NCBI GenBank assembly: GCA_028386065.3
Contig: JAKUCV010002380.1
Location: 1 to 64,000 of the forward strand
Direction: 5' to 3'
From: Turnera subulata
Taxonomy: Eukaryota > Streptophyta > Magnoliopsida > Malpighiales > Passifloraceae
DNA: 64,000 bases
Numbering within the stretch: position 1 is the stretch's first letter; every line of letters starts with the position of its first letter. Of this stretch, positions 35,401 through 48,455 are shown in pieces. Both the position numbers and the translations under genes were made by a program. The notes beneath the pieces were generated by a model, which was given only the letters and a program-made list of their open reading frames with translations, did not search any database and was not told where the DNA came from.

Positions 35401-36123
35401 ATCTTGGGCAGGTTGCTTTTTTTTCTATTGGGGGCCGCTTGATTGCTTCAGTTTTAATAACCACATGAATTTCTGTACAAACTCGGTGCTTTGTTTGGAT
35501 TTGTTCGTTATATGATACCTGAACAACCTCTAGATATGAACTCTTTGTCAAATGTTTTGTTTTAGCATGTAAAGTTGTCATTTTGACCCAATTCTCGGCA
35601 TCCATGAATACTTGTTCCCATCACCCTCGGTATCCTTGAAATTTTGTTCGCTTCTGTGTTCCCCCTTTCTTCCCAAAGAATCTTGTACTCTCTATAACTT
35701 TTTGTTTTTGGTCGGAAAAAAAATTACTTTCAACTATAACTGAGCAGGCATGAAATTGGAATTGGAGGACCAACTGGTAGGGCTCCTCCTCCTTTTTGTT
35801 CAAGTGTTAAAAACTGGCCTGGGTCCTATTGTTGAGGCCCTAAACTTGTAAGGGTACGATCCTGATCTTGATCTCTTCCCTCAGTGATCACACGTTTTGC
35901 CGAGACACAGACACGGGTGATGGTCAAAACTTTCAAATTGCTTTTGATTACTTCCTGCTAGACCAATGGCAGATGATTGCATGATGTCAATGACCAGAGA
36001 CGGTCTGTATAGCTAATTCCGTAATTTAACTACCTGTATTTTGTTTTGGTTTGATTTAAACCCTTCTGTTAAAAATTTTAGGTTCTGGCTAGGTAGTTTT
36101 AATTTTGGCGGTTAAGACGATGA
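32462..36123. other. mTERF 3' region and long intergenic spacer
   Basis: The first ~300 bases probably hold the mTERF 3' UTR. A short GC-richer patch at about 32645-32735 followed by gtactt could be a spliced UTR exon. The rest is AT-rich, and frames on both strands are short and unrecognised. No RNA gene or bordered repeat was seen. Confidence 0.45.
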
Positions 36124-36132
36124 TATAATTTT

Positions 36133-37881
36133 GGCAAAATTTCATTTAGCACACTTTAACTTTTTGGTTGAAAGCACACTTTAACTTTAATAGAGTATCA
36201 ATTTGGCCATTTATTTTTTTGTTTGAACATTTTAACAATTTAATTTATCATCTCATCACAATTAAAGGATTCTGCCTTAAAAAAAAAAAAAAGGGCATGC
36301 CGTTACTTCTCCGTTAGTGTTGGCACTGAATTACCTTTTAGATTCCTAAAAAAAAACTATGTTTGGTAAATATAGGTTTAAATCTTTTTCTTTACATTTT
36401 TTTAAAAAAACTTCTAAAATTAGAAGACAATCAACTCATAAATCCTATCCCCTATTTTTTCAACAATCCTTCTCCCTCACTCTTCTACCATTCAAAAACC
36501 CTTAACATCCAAATTCAAAATTAATCACCCACAATCCTTCTCAGTCACCAAATCTCTCCTCCAACCATTATAATCACATCCAAATGGCACATAACAGAAT
36601 CCTTTAATATCTAATATGTTCAGACCCAATTTTTCAGTGCATAAACTCACCAACACTTCCTTACAAAATGATTCTTGCTTTAAATTGAAGAATGTCTTCT
36701 GGTGTCTACCAACATATTCATTTCGTCCGCCCCACTCAATTTTTGTCCCTCCTCCGTAATGTAATATTAGATCGAATAACGGAGGCCGTTTTTGTGAACG
36801 CCGCTACAAAATAAGAAAGTCAATGTGGATTTTAGATAACATATTAAATTGACTAGATTTTAAAAAGTAAGAACTAATAGCAGGAAATCTATAAAAAAAA
36901 CATCAAAATCTCTGACAAGGGTTACAATATAAAAATACATAATCACATGCTTGCCACATTTCACTTACAAACCTATGTACAAACCCAGCAAAATATTGAC
37001 TATACTATACTAGAGAGTTAGCTTGTTTATGAAATAATACCCTGTAACACCGGAAAAGCATCCCTTTTTCTTCGAAGAAAAACATCATTTTATTATTAAC
37101 TTTAGAAAAGACACCCTTCAATTCGGAAAGCATTGCAGTATCAAAATTAGAATACCCTATAACATGTGATTACAAACCCATTTTAGAAAAAAAAAAATCC
37201 CTTATAATTCTTGGTTGGCAAAACGACAAATTCTTAAAGAATCCAAAATACGAATACCGATTGTCACAGGTTCCATTTTTAAACAATTGCTAGTTTTTGG
37301 TGTCTATCTATGGGTATTTATATATAATTTTTGGATGTATATGTTCGCCAAACAAATTGGCATACTACAGAGTATGTTAGTTGACCTTCATAATTGGCTG
37401 TAAACTTTTGTATAATCAATCAAATTAGAATAGCATAAAACAGAGTATACATGTCTTGGAAAGGAATTGAGAGCAGTGGAACTTACAGATTTGCCCATGC
37501 TGTTGTTAAACTTCTATTCTCATAAATGTCTTCTCGCACTTTTTTTGTTTTGGGAGAGAGAGAAGAATTGTTGGAAAAGAGTAAATAGGGTTTTTTTCTC
37601 TTATCAAGCCAGATACCGTTTAGTTTTAAAAGTTTAAAGGTAGAGTATATTAAATAAAAAGATTTAAACCTATATTTACCAAACATAATTTTTTTAGGAA
37701 TCTAAAAGGTAACTCAGTGCCAACACTAACGGAGAAGTAACGGCATGCCCCTTTTTTTTTAAAAAAAAAAGCAGAATGCTTTAATTGTGATGAGAAGATA
37801 AATTAAATTGTTAAAATGTTCAAATTAAATGGCCAAATTGATACTCCATTAAAGTTAAAGTGTGCTAAATGAAATTTTGCC
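36133..37881. mobile_element. Second non-autonomous Mutator-like TIR element
   Basis: Ends are inverted copies: ggcaaaatttcatttagcac at the left and its complement at 37862-37881. Similarity runs for roughly 230-260 bp per arm (36133-36395 and 37651-37881), including a shared core around 'ggcatgccgttacttctccg'. Flanking 9-bp sites are tataatttt (36124-36132) and tataacttt (37882-37890), one mismatch. The left arm has a 26-bp internal duplication of 'agcacactttaactt' absent from the right arm. The 1.25-kb interior shows no transposase. It is unrelated in sequence to the element at 3242-4454. Confidence 0.87.
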
Positions 37882-38015
37882 TATAACTTTTTTTTAGTCA
37901 CAAAAAAGATTATATTCCTTCGTCAAGTCAAGTCCAAACTGGTTGCTCCCCTCCACACTGGCACCGGCACCTCCTCTACCGTCAACTTTCATTGAAGCAA
38001 AATGCCGGCGGTTGA

Positions 38016-41000
38016 TGTGGGAGCCCGTACCCCAATTAAATAAAAATAAAATTATTAAATGAAAATGAGTTACCAAAATACTCTTGAAACCTGGGGTACC
38101 AAAAACCGATGCTTCGGCATACAAACATTTTCCGTGAAAATGTATTAACAACGAGATGTCATAAAAATAAACGAGATCAACCGGCTTAACAAATAATAAG
38201 CCATCACGGCATCACGCCGACATAATATCACAAACCATCTCCGGCTAACTGCCGATATAAGGATAAAACATTTATGACATCTCGAGTTATTTATCATGCA
38301 GCGGAAGATGAAAGTAATAATAGTACTCAAGATAGAAAATATCATGCATATGGCCCTATGGATACCACCAAGAGATAATGCACAACTACCTGCTGAAGTG
38401 ACTGCGTCTGATCTTCGAGTCGAAGGTGTAAGTGAGTCTGCACGCTAACTAAAGTCTGAAAAACAACGGTGGCGATTATGTGAGTCGCCTACTCAGTGAA
38501 CATTAAAAGTCTAAGTATACATGAATGTGAAGTCATGCTCGTAGGGTGAGTAGCTCACGAGCACAAGTATAGCATACAAGCAAATCAGAATCACACACCA
38601 TCACATAACTGTTTTATTGTATTATAGAGTGAAACCCAAAAGTCGAACCTCAGAAGGGGTAGATTCTGAGGCCAAAAACCACTGATAAATCTCAAGTGGC
38701 CGCTAGCTACCTGAGGGTGCACTCAGACACACCTAACCGGTGCAAGTCTTCCAGGGGTGCACCTACATCCCCTGGGCATGCTAAACAGCATAACGTGACC
38801 CGAGGTACCCAACCCTCCTCGGGGCTATCAACCGACACCACAGTAGAATTTAGTATTTTATTCTTAATTAAACCTTTATATTTATGTTTGAAGTACATTA
38901 TGTCTTTCAGGGAAGTGTGTATGTGCCCCTGTATCATCTGGGCCTTCGGCCCATAACCACATATTATCACCAAAGTGTATTACATGTTATATAACAGTTT
39001 TTCATGTAGAATTTAGACATGTGAGATCAATCAGGTATATAAATCCAATCATCGCATGTAGCAAACAAGGCAAGTAAACAAACAAACCACACCAACATGT
39101 ATTCACAAAACATATATAAAAAGACTTGTAATGTCACCTCAAAATGCAAGTTATGACTTCTTCCCGATCCGAGTCTACAGCTCTCGAGGTATCTCCCGTG
39201 CCTGAATACCGGCACATAATATAGTCACTAAACAAATTTTAGGAATAAAAACGTATATGTATGCTAAGGTATGCTCCAATCGTGTAACTCCCGACCCTAA
39301 CTATCCGATTGTAAGATTTTCGGGTCTAAGTCCATGAGGATATTTTCTTCTTCATAACTCCAACAATTAAGGATCTAAGGTTCGTCGGTTTAAGTAAATT
39401 AACAAATTCTCGGGCCTAAGGCCCACTAAATCCTTAACCACAAATTCTGGGCCGTGGGCCCACTTCCTTAAGTCCATATTTACCGATTATGAAATTTGGG
39501 CTTCGAGCCCGTTCTTAGTGTCCGTGAATTTAATTTCCCGTGATTAGGCCTTAAGTCCGTATTTTAAGTCCGTATCAAACATTCTAAAGTTACAAATAAG
39601 ATTATTGGGCTTGGGCCCGGTTTTTCCTAAAAACCGTCCTAAGGTCATTTCCGAGCCCAAGGGTTTATCGGCCTATGATCTATTCGTGTCGGTAAGTCTT
39701 CCCGGCCACACACTCTTTCTCTCCACTCCCGGTAATCCATATTTCACCAAATGTTTAAATGTAAATGTATTTCGGTAATTAATTTCCAAAATTTAAATAC
39801 ACGACATAACCGAAACAAACATAAGTAGTTACCGTCTAATACTCGTAAGAACGAGAAATATAGTCCGCTGGCAGAATCTGAGCCTTCGCCGGAAAATTCC
39901 CGAGCCTTCGCCGGAACAGTGCGCGCTCGCCGGATTCCGGCCACCCTCGCCGGAATTTCACCCAAAACTGCCGTCGCCCACAACAATCATCCAACACCAA
40001 AACTCAACTCATTACACAACTTACAGAATTCCAATTCATTTTTTTCCCACATTCACAGGAAAATCAACACCAATTGAAACGAAACAAAATTGAGTAAGCA
40101 AAAGCTTACCCGGAAGTCGCCGCCCACTGCCGAGCTAAGACCCAACACCGCAACCACCGGCCACGACCACAATACACATCCGTCCACGACAACTGCCAGC
40201 AACAACAACACACACAACACGATCCACGCGCGCGAAGCCAACCAACAATCCGCCACCAACAATAACCTCATCACTGCCGCCGCCCTCAACAACCTAAACA
40301 CCACCCAATTCCAAAACAGCAACACCCATCAACCTTCAAAACCAATATACAACAACAAAATGAAGAAGAAGGAAGAGGGAAGGAGTCGACCCGAACACAG
40401 ACCCGCCTCAAACAACCACCACCGAACTCCACACCCAACACACACGCACACATCGACATCAGACATGGAGAGGTAAGGAGGAAGAAGAGGACAGAAAGGA
40501 GCAGGGCTTACCACGGTGTAGCGACTCCAATCCGACCCGAGACGCGCACCACCACTGCAACCAATCATCACCATGACCGGAACAACCTGCATCGCTGGCC
40601 GCCACTACACCACGACGCAGCCGCCGCCATCAACCACCATGGGCCCGCCACCGTCCGGTCACCACAAAGCCAGCAACAAGAACCCACACGAACCCGATTA
40701 GAAATAACTCCCCACCTCGGCACCGGAACAGAACAAGCAAAGGGAAGAGGAAAAGGAAGGCGGCAGCCTACCTGCGTGTTCAACGGCAGCCGTCCCAGCT
40801 CCCTCCTCGAGATTTCCGCCCAGGCGCCCGGACCTGCAACGTCCCTCCTCTCACGGTGTAGCAGCGATGAAGACGACTTGAGGGCTTGGTGACGTGAACT
40901 GGAGAGGAAGGAAGAGGAGTGGCGGCTCAGGTTGTGTGTGAGGAAGATGAGGTGTTCGCCGGCGAGAGAGGGGGAAGAGGTAGTGTGGGTGTCGGCGAGA

Positions 41001-41584
41001 GGAAGAAACAGGGGAGGTGGTTCGGTGCAAAATCGAAAAGAGATTAAGAGGGATAAGAATAGAAAAGAGGAAGAGAAGGTGGGGAACAAAGCCGTTGGGG
41101 CATGATTGGAGGAGGTAGTGGGAGACAAAGCCGTTGGGGTGACGGCTGGGTGGAGAAGAAAACGCAGGAAGAAAAAGAAAAGTTGAAGGAGAAGAAGAGA
41201 AAAAGAAAAAGAAGGGAAGAAGGGGAAAGGGAAGGAGGGCTTTTAGGGTTGGCCGGCCAGCCTCGAAACGACGTCGTTTCGGGCTGAGGCGCGGTCAACC
41301 CCCCCTTCAGTCAACGCGCGCTGTTGCTTTTTTTTTTTTTTTTTAATTTTAAACCTTCAAAACTACGTAGTTTCGATCGAAGACTCAACAAGACCCGTGC
41401 TTCACCCCGAAACACATTCCGATATCAACGAAACCCGAAGCATGAGAAATCTCAACTGGAAATTGACATTTCCAAGGGAAAATAATTTATTTCCTCGACT
41501 AAAACTCAAAAATACTTCAAGGGTAAAATTGGAATAAATTTCCGAAAATTCCAAAAATCAAATTATAAAATCCGGGGCGTTACA
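38016..41584 (-). repeat. Solo LTR of a gypsy-type element (3569 bp)
   Basis: Runs from tgtgggagcccgtacccc to atccggggcgttaca, flanked by the perfect 5-bp repeat gttga (38011-38015 and 41585-41589). In minus orientation it starts TGTAACGCCCCGGATTTT, a start typical of plant Ty3/gypsy LTRs. There are no gag or pol motifs and no second LTR copy, so recombination between LTRs is the likely origin. The GC-rich middle (about 39830-41290) creates long but meaningless frames on both strands. A large non-coding element with shorter terminal repeats is a less likely alternative. Confidence 0.85.
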
Positions 41585-41589
41585 GTTGA

Positions 41590-42619
41590 ATTAGGGATTT
41601 TTGTTAGGTAAAATGAAACTAACCCGATTAGCAACACTTGGTTCTAATAGCAGCAACTTATGATAGAAAATGGCGAAACGGCTTGAGCTTTACATGCGTG
41701 GAGCATCTTTTTGTTCCAAAATCTGTGATCTGTATTGTATTTTTCAGTTCATGTTTGTAAAAAGAAAAAATTGGGTGACCCAGAATTTTCACTAGGTATA
41801 TTAACTCACAGACTTTCTCTTCTCAGATTACCGCTGTTAAAGAAAATATATAAAACATCGATGTCAAAAGTCATGTTGCAGCTTAGGAGAATATCTATGT
41901 TATAATTAGTTTGGAAATCAGTTTTCTTATTCAATAGAAAAACATAAAATGTTATCCCTCCAGGCATTATGCAATAGTCAGGTGTGATAAAATTTCTCGT
42001 AAAAAGATACATCAGTTCTTAACGAAAGAAGCAAAAGAAGCAGAATTAGAAACCAAGTAGCCTTGTCCTAGTGGAATTAAGACGTTTTGAGCCGAATAGT
42101 GCTTCCAAAGAAGCAGAGAAAGAACCATGAAATTTGTTTCGCTTCCAAATCAACGCGACCTTTTTTCTGTTGCCCAACAACTTCTTTTTCTCCACAAATC
42201 AAAACCAAATGTTTTGCTTGGTTCAAGTTTATGAGTTATGTCTTGTTCATTAACTAAAGTCTCTATATATGTTACGATTTTATCATCAATGTAATAACAG
42301 TGAGGCAGGTGTGAGAAAAGATTTTGAATTGAATAAAAGTTTATCTGTGGAGTATTTTTGGTTTCTACAAGCAACACAATTCCTTTTGTTTCCCATCTTC
42401 ACTCCGCCACCAATTGTAGGAACCAAAATCCTAAACCCAATAAAATAAATCTTGGTTTAATACGCTAATATATATATATATTTTTTTTCTGTTCTTGTCA
42501 CCTCACAACTCGTTTGTGACACATCATCTATACTTGTATTGCCCTTTCATAGCTCGTTTGTGGTTGATGATATGCAGATGGTGGGGGTGTTTATTGGATT
42601 TCCCCTCAAACTCTACCTG
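41590..42619. other. Intergenic; possible old copia LTR fragment
   Basis: AT-rich spacer. At about 42280-42420 the text 'gaataaaagtttatctgtgg..tttggtttctac..ttccttttgtttcccatc' is reminiscent of the R-U5 end of copia LTRs, but no borders, PBS or partner copy could be fixed. No gene recognised. Confidence 0.35.
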
Positions 42620-42800
42620 AATGGCTCGCCCAGGAGAGGCAAGCATGGCTTGTACGGTTGGGTTGGCAGCCCTGTGGTCCATTTGCTTAGCTAGAAATGA
42701 TGTGTTCTTCAATTAGAAAACTATTGCAAGTAGATTGTCTCTATACGACCTTACTATTGTTCGAGCTACTCGGTGGTTCCAGCAGTCGTCCAATCCATCA
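42620..42800 (+). pseudogene. LINE ORF2 C-terminal scrap
   Basis: The plus strand reads AALWSICLARNDVFFN, then a stop, then a frame ending IVRATRWFQQ. This resembles the 'LW.IW.ARN..VF' block of the zf-RVT region near the end of plant LINE reverse transcriptases. Only about 50 codons are recognisable; there is no poly-A tail or target duplication. Confidence 0.5.
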
Positions 42801-44795
42801 TGGCCATTCAGTGGGAGAGCGGTGTTAGCAAGTTCAGAGGCTCTCAAAGGCTGGAAGGTGCTAAACCACATTCTAATACACTAATCACACAGGATTAGCA
42901 GCACAAAAAATAATTCTTTTTCTCCTGAAAAATGGCAGTGTTTCCTAGCAAAAGAGTGGCCTTTGGATATATGTGGCACTAATATTCAGGTCATGACGGG
43001 AATCCTATAGTTTCACTGTTTTTGGATAGAAAAAGAAAGTTGGGGAAGGGTGTAGGGTACGTGAAAAGAAAAGGAGAGTAAACCGTTGGGCCTGAAATGT
43101 TGTTGGTATGGAACAGCAGCTAGGGGTCTACGCACGTGGACAGGTACAATCACTTGGTCATCCATGGTCCCGGTGAAAGAGAGAGGACGAGAAAGTTTGA
43201 TGATCTTTGTGTGCATACAAGGAACTATTATGGCTTTATAATGTTCCATAAGATCGGCTGGTAGCGGTACAGACAATTCCTCCATGTTAGTAAAAGTAAT
43301 GTCTCTACCCCCCCAATCAATCAATGTAACAAAAATCTCATACAAAATCAACACCTCCCTCCCCTGCATGTCCTTTTTCTCCTTTCCATCCCCCCACAGA
43401 CACACACTCACCTGTCACTCCCCCCATGCACAGTGACTTAAGTTGTATTGCTATTAATTAAAATACTGGGTGCAGTGCAGGGCATGTAATAAAAGCAAAG
43501 ACACACATCCCCAATTTCCACCCTTACCCTCGAGTACTCTTAACTCCTTCAGCCTTGGACTTGCTTTTTTCACTCCCAAGTCCCTATCAATTTTACTTGC
43601 TAGGTAGTCATCAGCCTATTGAGTCAGACCTCTGAAAAAGAGAGGGAGAGAGAGGCAGGGACAAAGGTAATAATTGGTAACTGGAGAGGCATTATTACTT
43701 AGCTTTTAGCTTTAGCTCTCACTTCCTGTGATAGCAGATTATTGTATCCAATTCAATGTATTTCTAACCCTTTCGTTAACTCTGCTTTCTGTTTTCTTTT
43801 CCTTTTCTTTGATCTAATTAAAAAACCTCCTGCGCCTCTTTTTATGTGCTGCGCAAAGCCAAATTCATATACTTTAAGTGGTATTAAATTTACACATTGA
43901 GGTAAACCCTTTATAGGTATTTGGGTTCTGAGTCTTTCTGTGGAAAGAATCAGAGTTCAGCGATGCTTACTTATTATTGACTGTTATGACTGTGTAACTC
44001 CAGTACTGTGTTATTTTTTACTCCATTTCTAAGTGGTTGGCGTCAAGTCTTTAATATTGGAGCCAGCCCTTTGTCCGGATAATAGGCTGAACCCTGCCAG
44101 TAAAAAGAGGCCCTCTAATATGTCACTTTCCCCTCCCCGGTAATCTAAACCCAGCTGACTTCAGCTTTGTTTACAGGTATAGTAAGAGCCTCTATACAGC
44201 TGTTGTTTGTGTATACTGCTGCTGCTGCTACTACTAACTACTACACTACTTCTTTGCTAACTTATCCCATCACAAACTCATTCGGTTCAACTTTTGAGCA
44301 TCTGTTTTCAGTCGCTCACTTCACTCCTAGCTAGGGTTTTGTTGTGGGTCATAATTGTGGGTCATAAGACATGGAACGGACGTGCAGTATGCTATCATGA
44401 GTTATGTACATGCCTGCGCCATATCATGGAAGGATTCCTCTTGTCATGCATACAAATTCCAAGTCTATAGGTACCATTCCTGCATGCATGCATTTGACAT
44501 GATTAATGGACTTGTATAGCAATTCGAATTAGTGTATATATAATAATAATAACATGCTTAAAGAACACACTAAAATTTACATCAATAGAATTTTACAATT
44601 TTACAATATGTCTTGTTCGACCAAAAAAAAAGCTACTTATTCAGTTATTCTATTAGAAGTTAGATTTGGTGAACAGAGAGCATTTACCCCTTTTTTCTTT
44701 GTCGAGAGAAGCATTTACACTTGACAGGTACCCGTTATCCACAACATTTAATTTAAGGGGTCTTAAAAATGTCACATTGTATCTTCTTGTCCAAC
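42801..44795. other. Intergenic, no gene recognised
   Basis: A 132-codon minus-strand frame (43411-43013) has no family resemblance and I do not call it. A CTG/CTA-rich microsatellite-like run lies at about 44216-44250. No convincing microRNA hairpin was found by eye. Confidence 0.45.
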
Positions 44796-44798
44796 TAA

Positions 44799-45177
44799 GA
44801 CCATCTCCAGTGTGGGCTTCATGACAGGGCTCTATTTGCCATATCAGCAATTTAGAGTCTGTCTCGCCACTGGAGGAAAAAGAGAGGCTCTGTGAATAGA
44901 AGAGACCGTCTCTAAAAATAGAGACCGGGAGAGCCCGCCTCTATCTACTTCCTCTATTATTACATTATTTAATTTGTATATAATAAAAATTATATTTGTA
45001 AGATTAATAATATAATATACATATGGGTCCTCAATAGAGCCTCCGAATAGAGCCTGTATGATTGGACGATACCAGAGGCTCTAAATGTAAGTGAAGGCTC
45101 TGTCTGATGTGGCGTTGATGTGGTGCTGATATGGCAATAATAGAGCCTCCGGATAGAGCCTGAGACTGGAGATGGTC
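44799..45177. mobile_element. PIF/Harbinger (Tourist-like) MITE
   Basis: Termini gaccatctccagt and actggagatggtc are perfect inverted repeats, flanked by taa on both sides (44796-44798, 45178-45180). A 3-bp TAA target duplication and this terminus are typical of the PIF/Harbinger group. The 379-bp interior repeats 'tagagcctccg[a/g]atagagcctg' and has no coding capacity. Confidence 0.88.
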
Positions 45178-45180
45178 TAA

Positions 45181-46769
45181 ATGTCAGATATCTACACAAC
45201 TATTTATACATAGCTAGGAAGCATTAGTATAACTCTGTCCTCTTGGGAGACTTGACCCCCTTAATTCTTCACACACCAGTAGAGGACCAAGAAAAGTGTC
45301 CCATCAAGTTAAGCCTCTGTAGCTAGGGGATTCGGGATTTCTGTTCAATATTCTCTAACCTATGTACTGTATGTAGGGGTTTGTCAAGGAGAATGCCTAA
45401 TTTGGACTGTTGCAATTTCACATTACTGTTGCTATTTTGAATGAATATGACCCCCTAATTTGAATGTCTTTGTTAGTAAAAGCGTTGTCATGTTTGTGCG
45501 TGCCTCTAACTAGCTGCCCACTGGGAGTGCACAGCCAGGTCAGTGGTCACACTCACACCACCTCCCTTCCCCAAGCCAATCCATTTACTGCTCATTTCTG
45601 CTGCAACCCAGTAGTACTACTAATCCCTTCCACATTTTTATATCAAATCAATTAATGGTTGCTAACCACAAAAGACCACATATTTTAGACTTTTTTTCCT
45701 CTGTTTACAAGAACAAAGAGTGGCACTAGGATACGCCACCTTCAGCTCTGCATATATAAAGCCGCATACCATTTGAGCTACTGCTCACTGGTTTCTTAGA
45801 ATTTTTTTTAAGCTAATATTTTAGACTTAATGCACCTACTATATAAGAAGAGAGAGTGGTTTGGTTCGGTTTCAAAGAACAGCTTTGGTGCTCAAAGGTC
45901 AGCGACATCTCACATGGGTATGGGGGGCTAAGTGAAATCCTTAGTTGTTCTTGTGCCTTCAGACAGAACTAACCGACTTCCATTGAGATAGCCAACATGT
46001 GTAGAAGGGAGAGAGGGCCCGGACAGATATGATGTTTTGCTTGTTTGTACCGTGTGCTCCTCTTTGCTTCTCTCATTAAAATCTATAACTAATTGTGGGG
46101 TAGAAACCCGATGAATGTGCCAATATTTTTCAATTCATTCCCCCACTAATCGTTTCAGAAAATAAAATAATTTCGTCACTTAAGATATTGTATAAGGTAG
46201 AGAGTAAACTCTAATAACTTGTAATTGTTCTATATATTATTATTTGATTTTCGTTTAGTCATAACAATTCTACTACCATGTCAACTAAAAGTACGATTTT
46301 TAAAGCCACATGAACGATTTTGGTCTAATACTCTAAAATTTTTATAATACTTACATCTAAATTATTGAGTGAATTAATGATTAGTCAAGATCATCCTCCA
46401 CCTTCTATAAGATATGACAAACCTAGAAGAAAAAAGATATAACAAATTAACCTTAAAATTCCGCACTTTTGCTTTTTTATATATATGAAATCCCCATTTG
46501 TTTTTAGGAGATATGGAGGGAGGGGTATTGTGGTGTATAATTGCAACTGGGCAGACACAACCTTGCATAACTTTTCATATGCTTCCGAGGGAACAGCCCC
46601 AACAGAATCTTATGGATCAGGCCTACTATTTATACGGTGGGCCATCTTGTACATCACACATTTTTGTGACCTCTTCTCCCATTTTCGAATCACTGCGCTT
46701 CCTGTCAAGCCCCATAGTATGATGTGGCCGAATATGGCCTTCTACACGGTGGGATGGTGGCCGTTGAGC
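45181..46769. other. Intergenic, nothing recognised
   Basis: No open frame over 111 codons and no family motif. No bordered repeat or RNA gene was identified. Confidence 0.45.
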
Positions 46770-46777
46770 ACAGTGAC

Positions 46778-47356
46778 TAGACCTGGCAATTCGTGTTATC
46801 GGGTCGGGTTGAACAGGTAAACGGGTTCTAATTCTTCAATCCGACCCAACCCATTTAATAATCGTGTCGTGTCGTGTCCAAGTGTCCAACCAGTTTATTA
46901 TCGTGTCGGACTCGGGTTGACCCGCTGGTTACCTATTAAATCTAGCAAGCTTAAAAATTAGTTTGATTTTTTTTTTTATTTTGCACAAGTCGTTGTATTT
47001 TCTAAGCAAATAGGCATATAATTAGATTTTTTTTCATATATTAAATAAAATTATAAATTCTAAAATCATAATGTAATGATATTTTAAAGCATTTATAAAA
47101 TATTATTAGATAATTTTAGTAACTTTGACCTTAAGTTTTAAATAAGTCTTGTAAAAATCAGTAAAATATCTATACCCTAAATATAATCGGGTCATAAACA
47201 GGTACCCATTGGGTTGGCAGGTCAACCCGCACCTGGCCTGCTAATTTAGGTGTCGTGTCAGGTCGACCTATTTAACTAAACGGGTTGAAAATCTCTGACA
47301 TGTGCTTGCTAATTTTGTGTTGGGTTGTCGTGTCAGTATGCGTTTTGCCAGGTCTA
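46778..47356. mobile_element. hAT-like MITE
   Basis: Terminal inverted repeat tagacctggcaa is matched by ttgccaggtcta at the right end. Subterminal regions on both sides carry 'gggttg / cgtgtcgtgtc / gacccg' words in opposite orientation. Flanking 8-mers are acagtgac (46770-46777) and ccggtgac (47357-47364), two mismatches, as expected for an aged 8-bp hAT duplication. The middle is AT-rich and non-coding. Confidence 0.78.
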
Positions 47357-47364
47357 CCGGTGAC

Positions 47365-48455
47365 TCCCCGACACTATGACGCGTAGCAGGCGAGGGTGTC
47401 CGCTGGTGCCCCGGTGGGAGGGTCTAATGCCAGGAAGTAACCGGTATTGACCGGAGCCTGGACCGACGGGACGATGATGACACCACTGATGCCTTTTTTT
47501 TTTCAGGCAAAAAAAAGAAGTAAACCTCTCAGAAATATTAATTGATACGACCAGCAGCCAGGTACATGAATATGTTACCAATGGTCATTGTGCATGAACT
47601 CATGTTATTCTCATCCATGCTCAAAATTATAACCAACAGAGGCATATATGCTTGGGATGTTGAGGGTACAAATCAAAGCAACCTACTACCATCAATAAGA
47701 TCATTTATATATAAATATATATACATACGGAGGGTGCTGCTGCCCACCCACTACTTCCTGCGTTCTCCCTTTGTCGTCCTCTAAGCCAACAGTAATAATT
47801 TTCATCTTCCGGTACATCAAGTAATCAAGAACCATCTCTGGTAATTGAATGGGTAGACACAGTGTACGATCCTTATGCTTTTTAGAGTTGGACCTGATAC
47901 TAGGAGCCCGGAAAAAAATAATAATTAAAAGTTTGCAAAATGTAATAAGCTTGTATGTATATATATCCATTTGAGGCCATCAAATTTTTACTTGTTGAAG
48001 AAATAAGTAGGAACATAAGCCTAAGTTTAATATTTTTTGGGTTGAATTGTTATTTTTTTTGACACTCGATCATATGTGAGTTTTAAAACAGATCTAATAT
48101 ATGATATACTGTAAAACATGGGTTGTAAGGCCTTTAGGGACTCACTTCACATACAAACTCTAACAAGTAACCGCAGATATGAAAGTGAAGGCAATAATCA
48201 TTAGATCTTCTTCCCCGGTATGAGTTAACTCTTGTCTCGTTCCAATTTATGAAACAATTTAATAAATGTACGGCCGCATCCAGTGCTTGGAATGAAGTGC
48301 CAAACTGTCAAATAAGCAGCAAGCTTACCACCAAAAGCTAAAAAACAAAGGAAGCAGTAGCAAAATCTTACCCTACTTAATTTATGGCATCCAAAATACT
48401 TCTGCATGCGTGGGAAAAGGAAAGGCCTATCTTAGTGAGCGGCAGATACAAATAC
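47365..48455. other. Intergenic, nothing recognised
   Basis: A GC-richer patch at 47380-47490 precedes ordinary AT-rich spacer. Frames are under 90 codons with no family motif. Confidence 0.45.

Noticed and set aside
40568..41128. 186-codon minus-strand frame
   Set aside because: It lies wholly within the solo LTR and is Ser/Pro-rich from skewed composition; no domain seen.
43013..43411. 132-codon minus-strand frame in the 42.8-44.8 kb spacer
   Set aside because: No recognisable motif, splice context or codon pattern; I could not support it as a gene.
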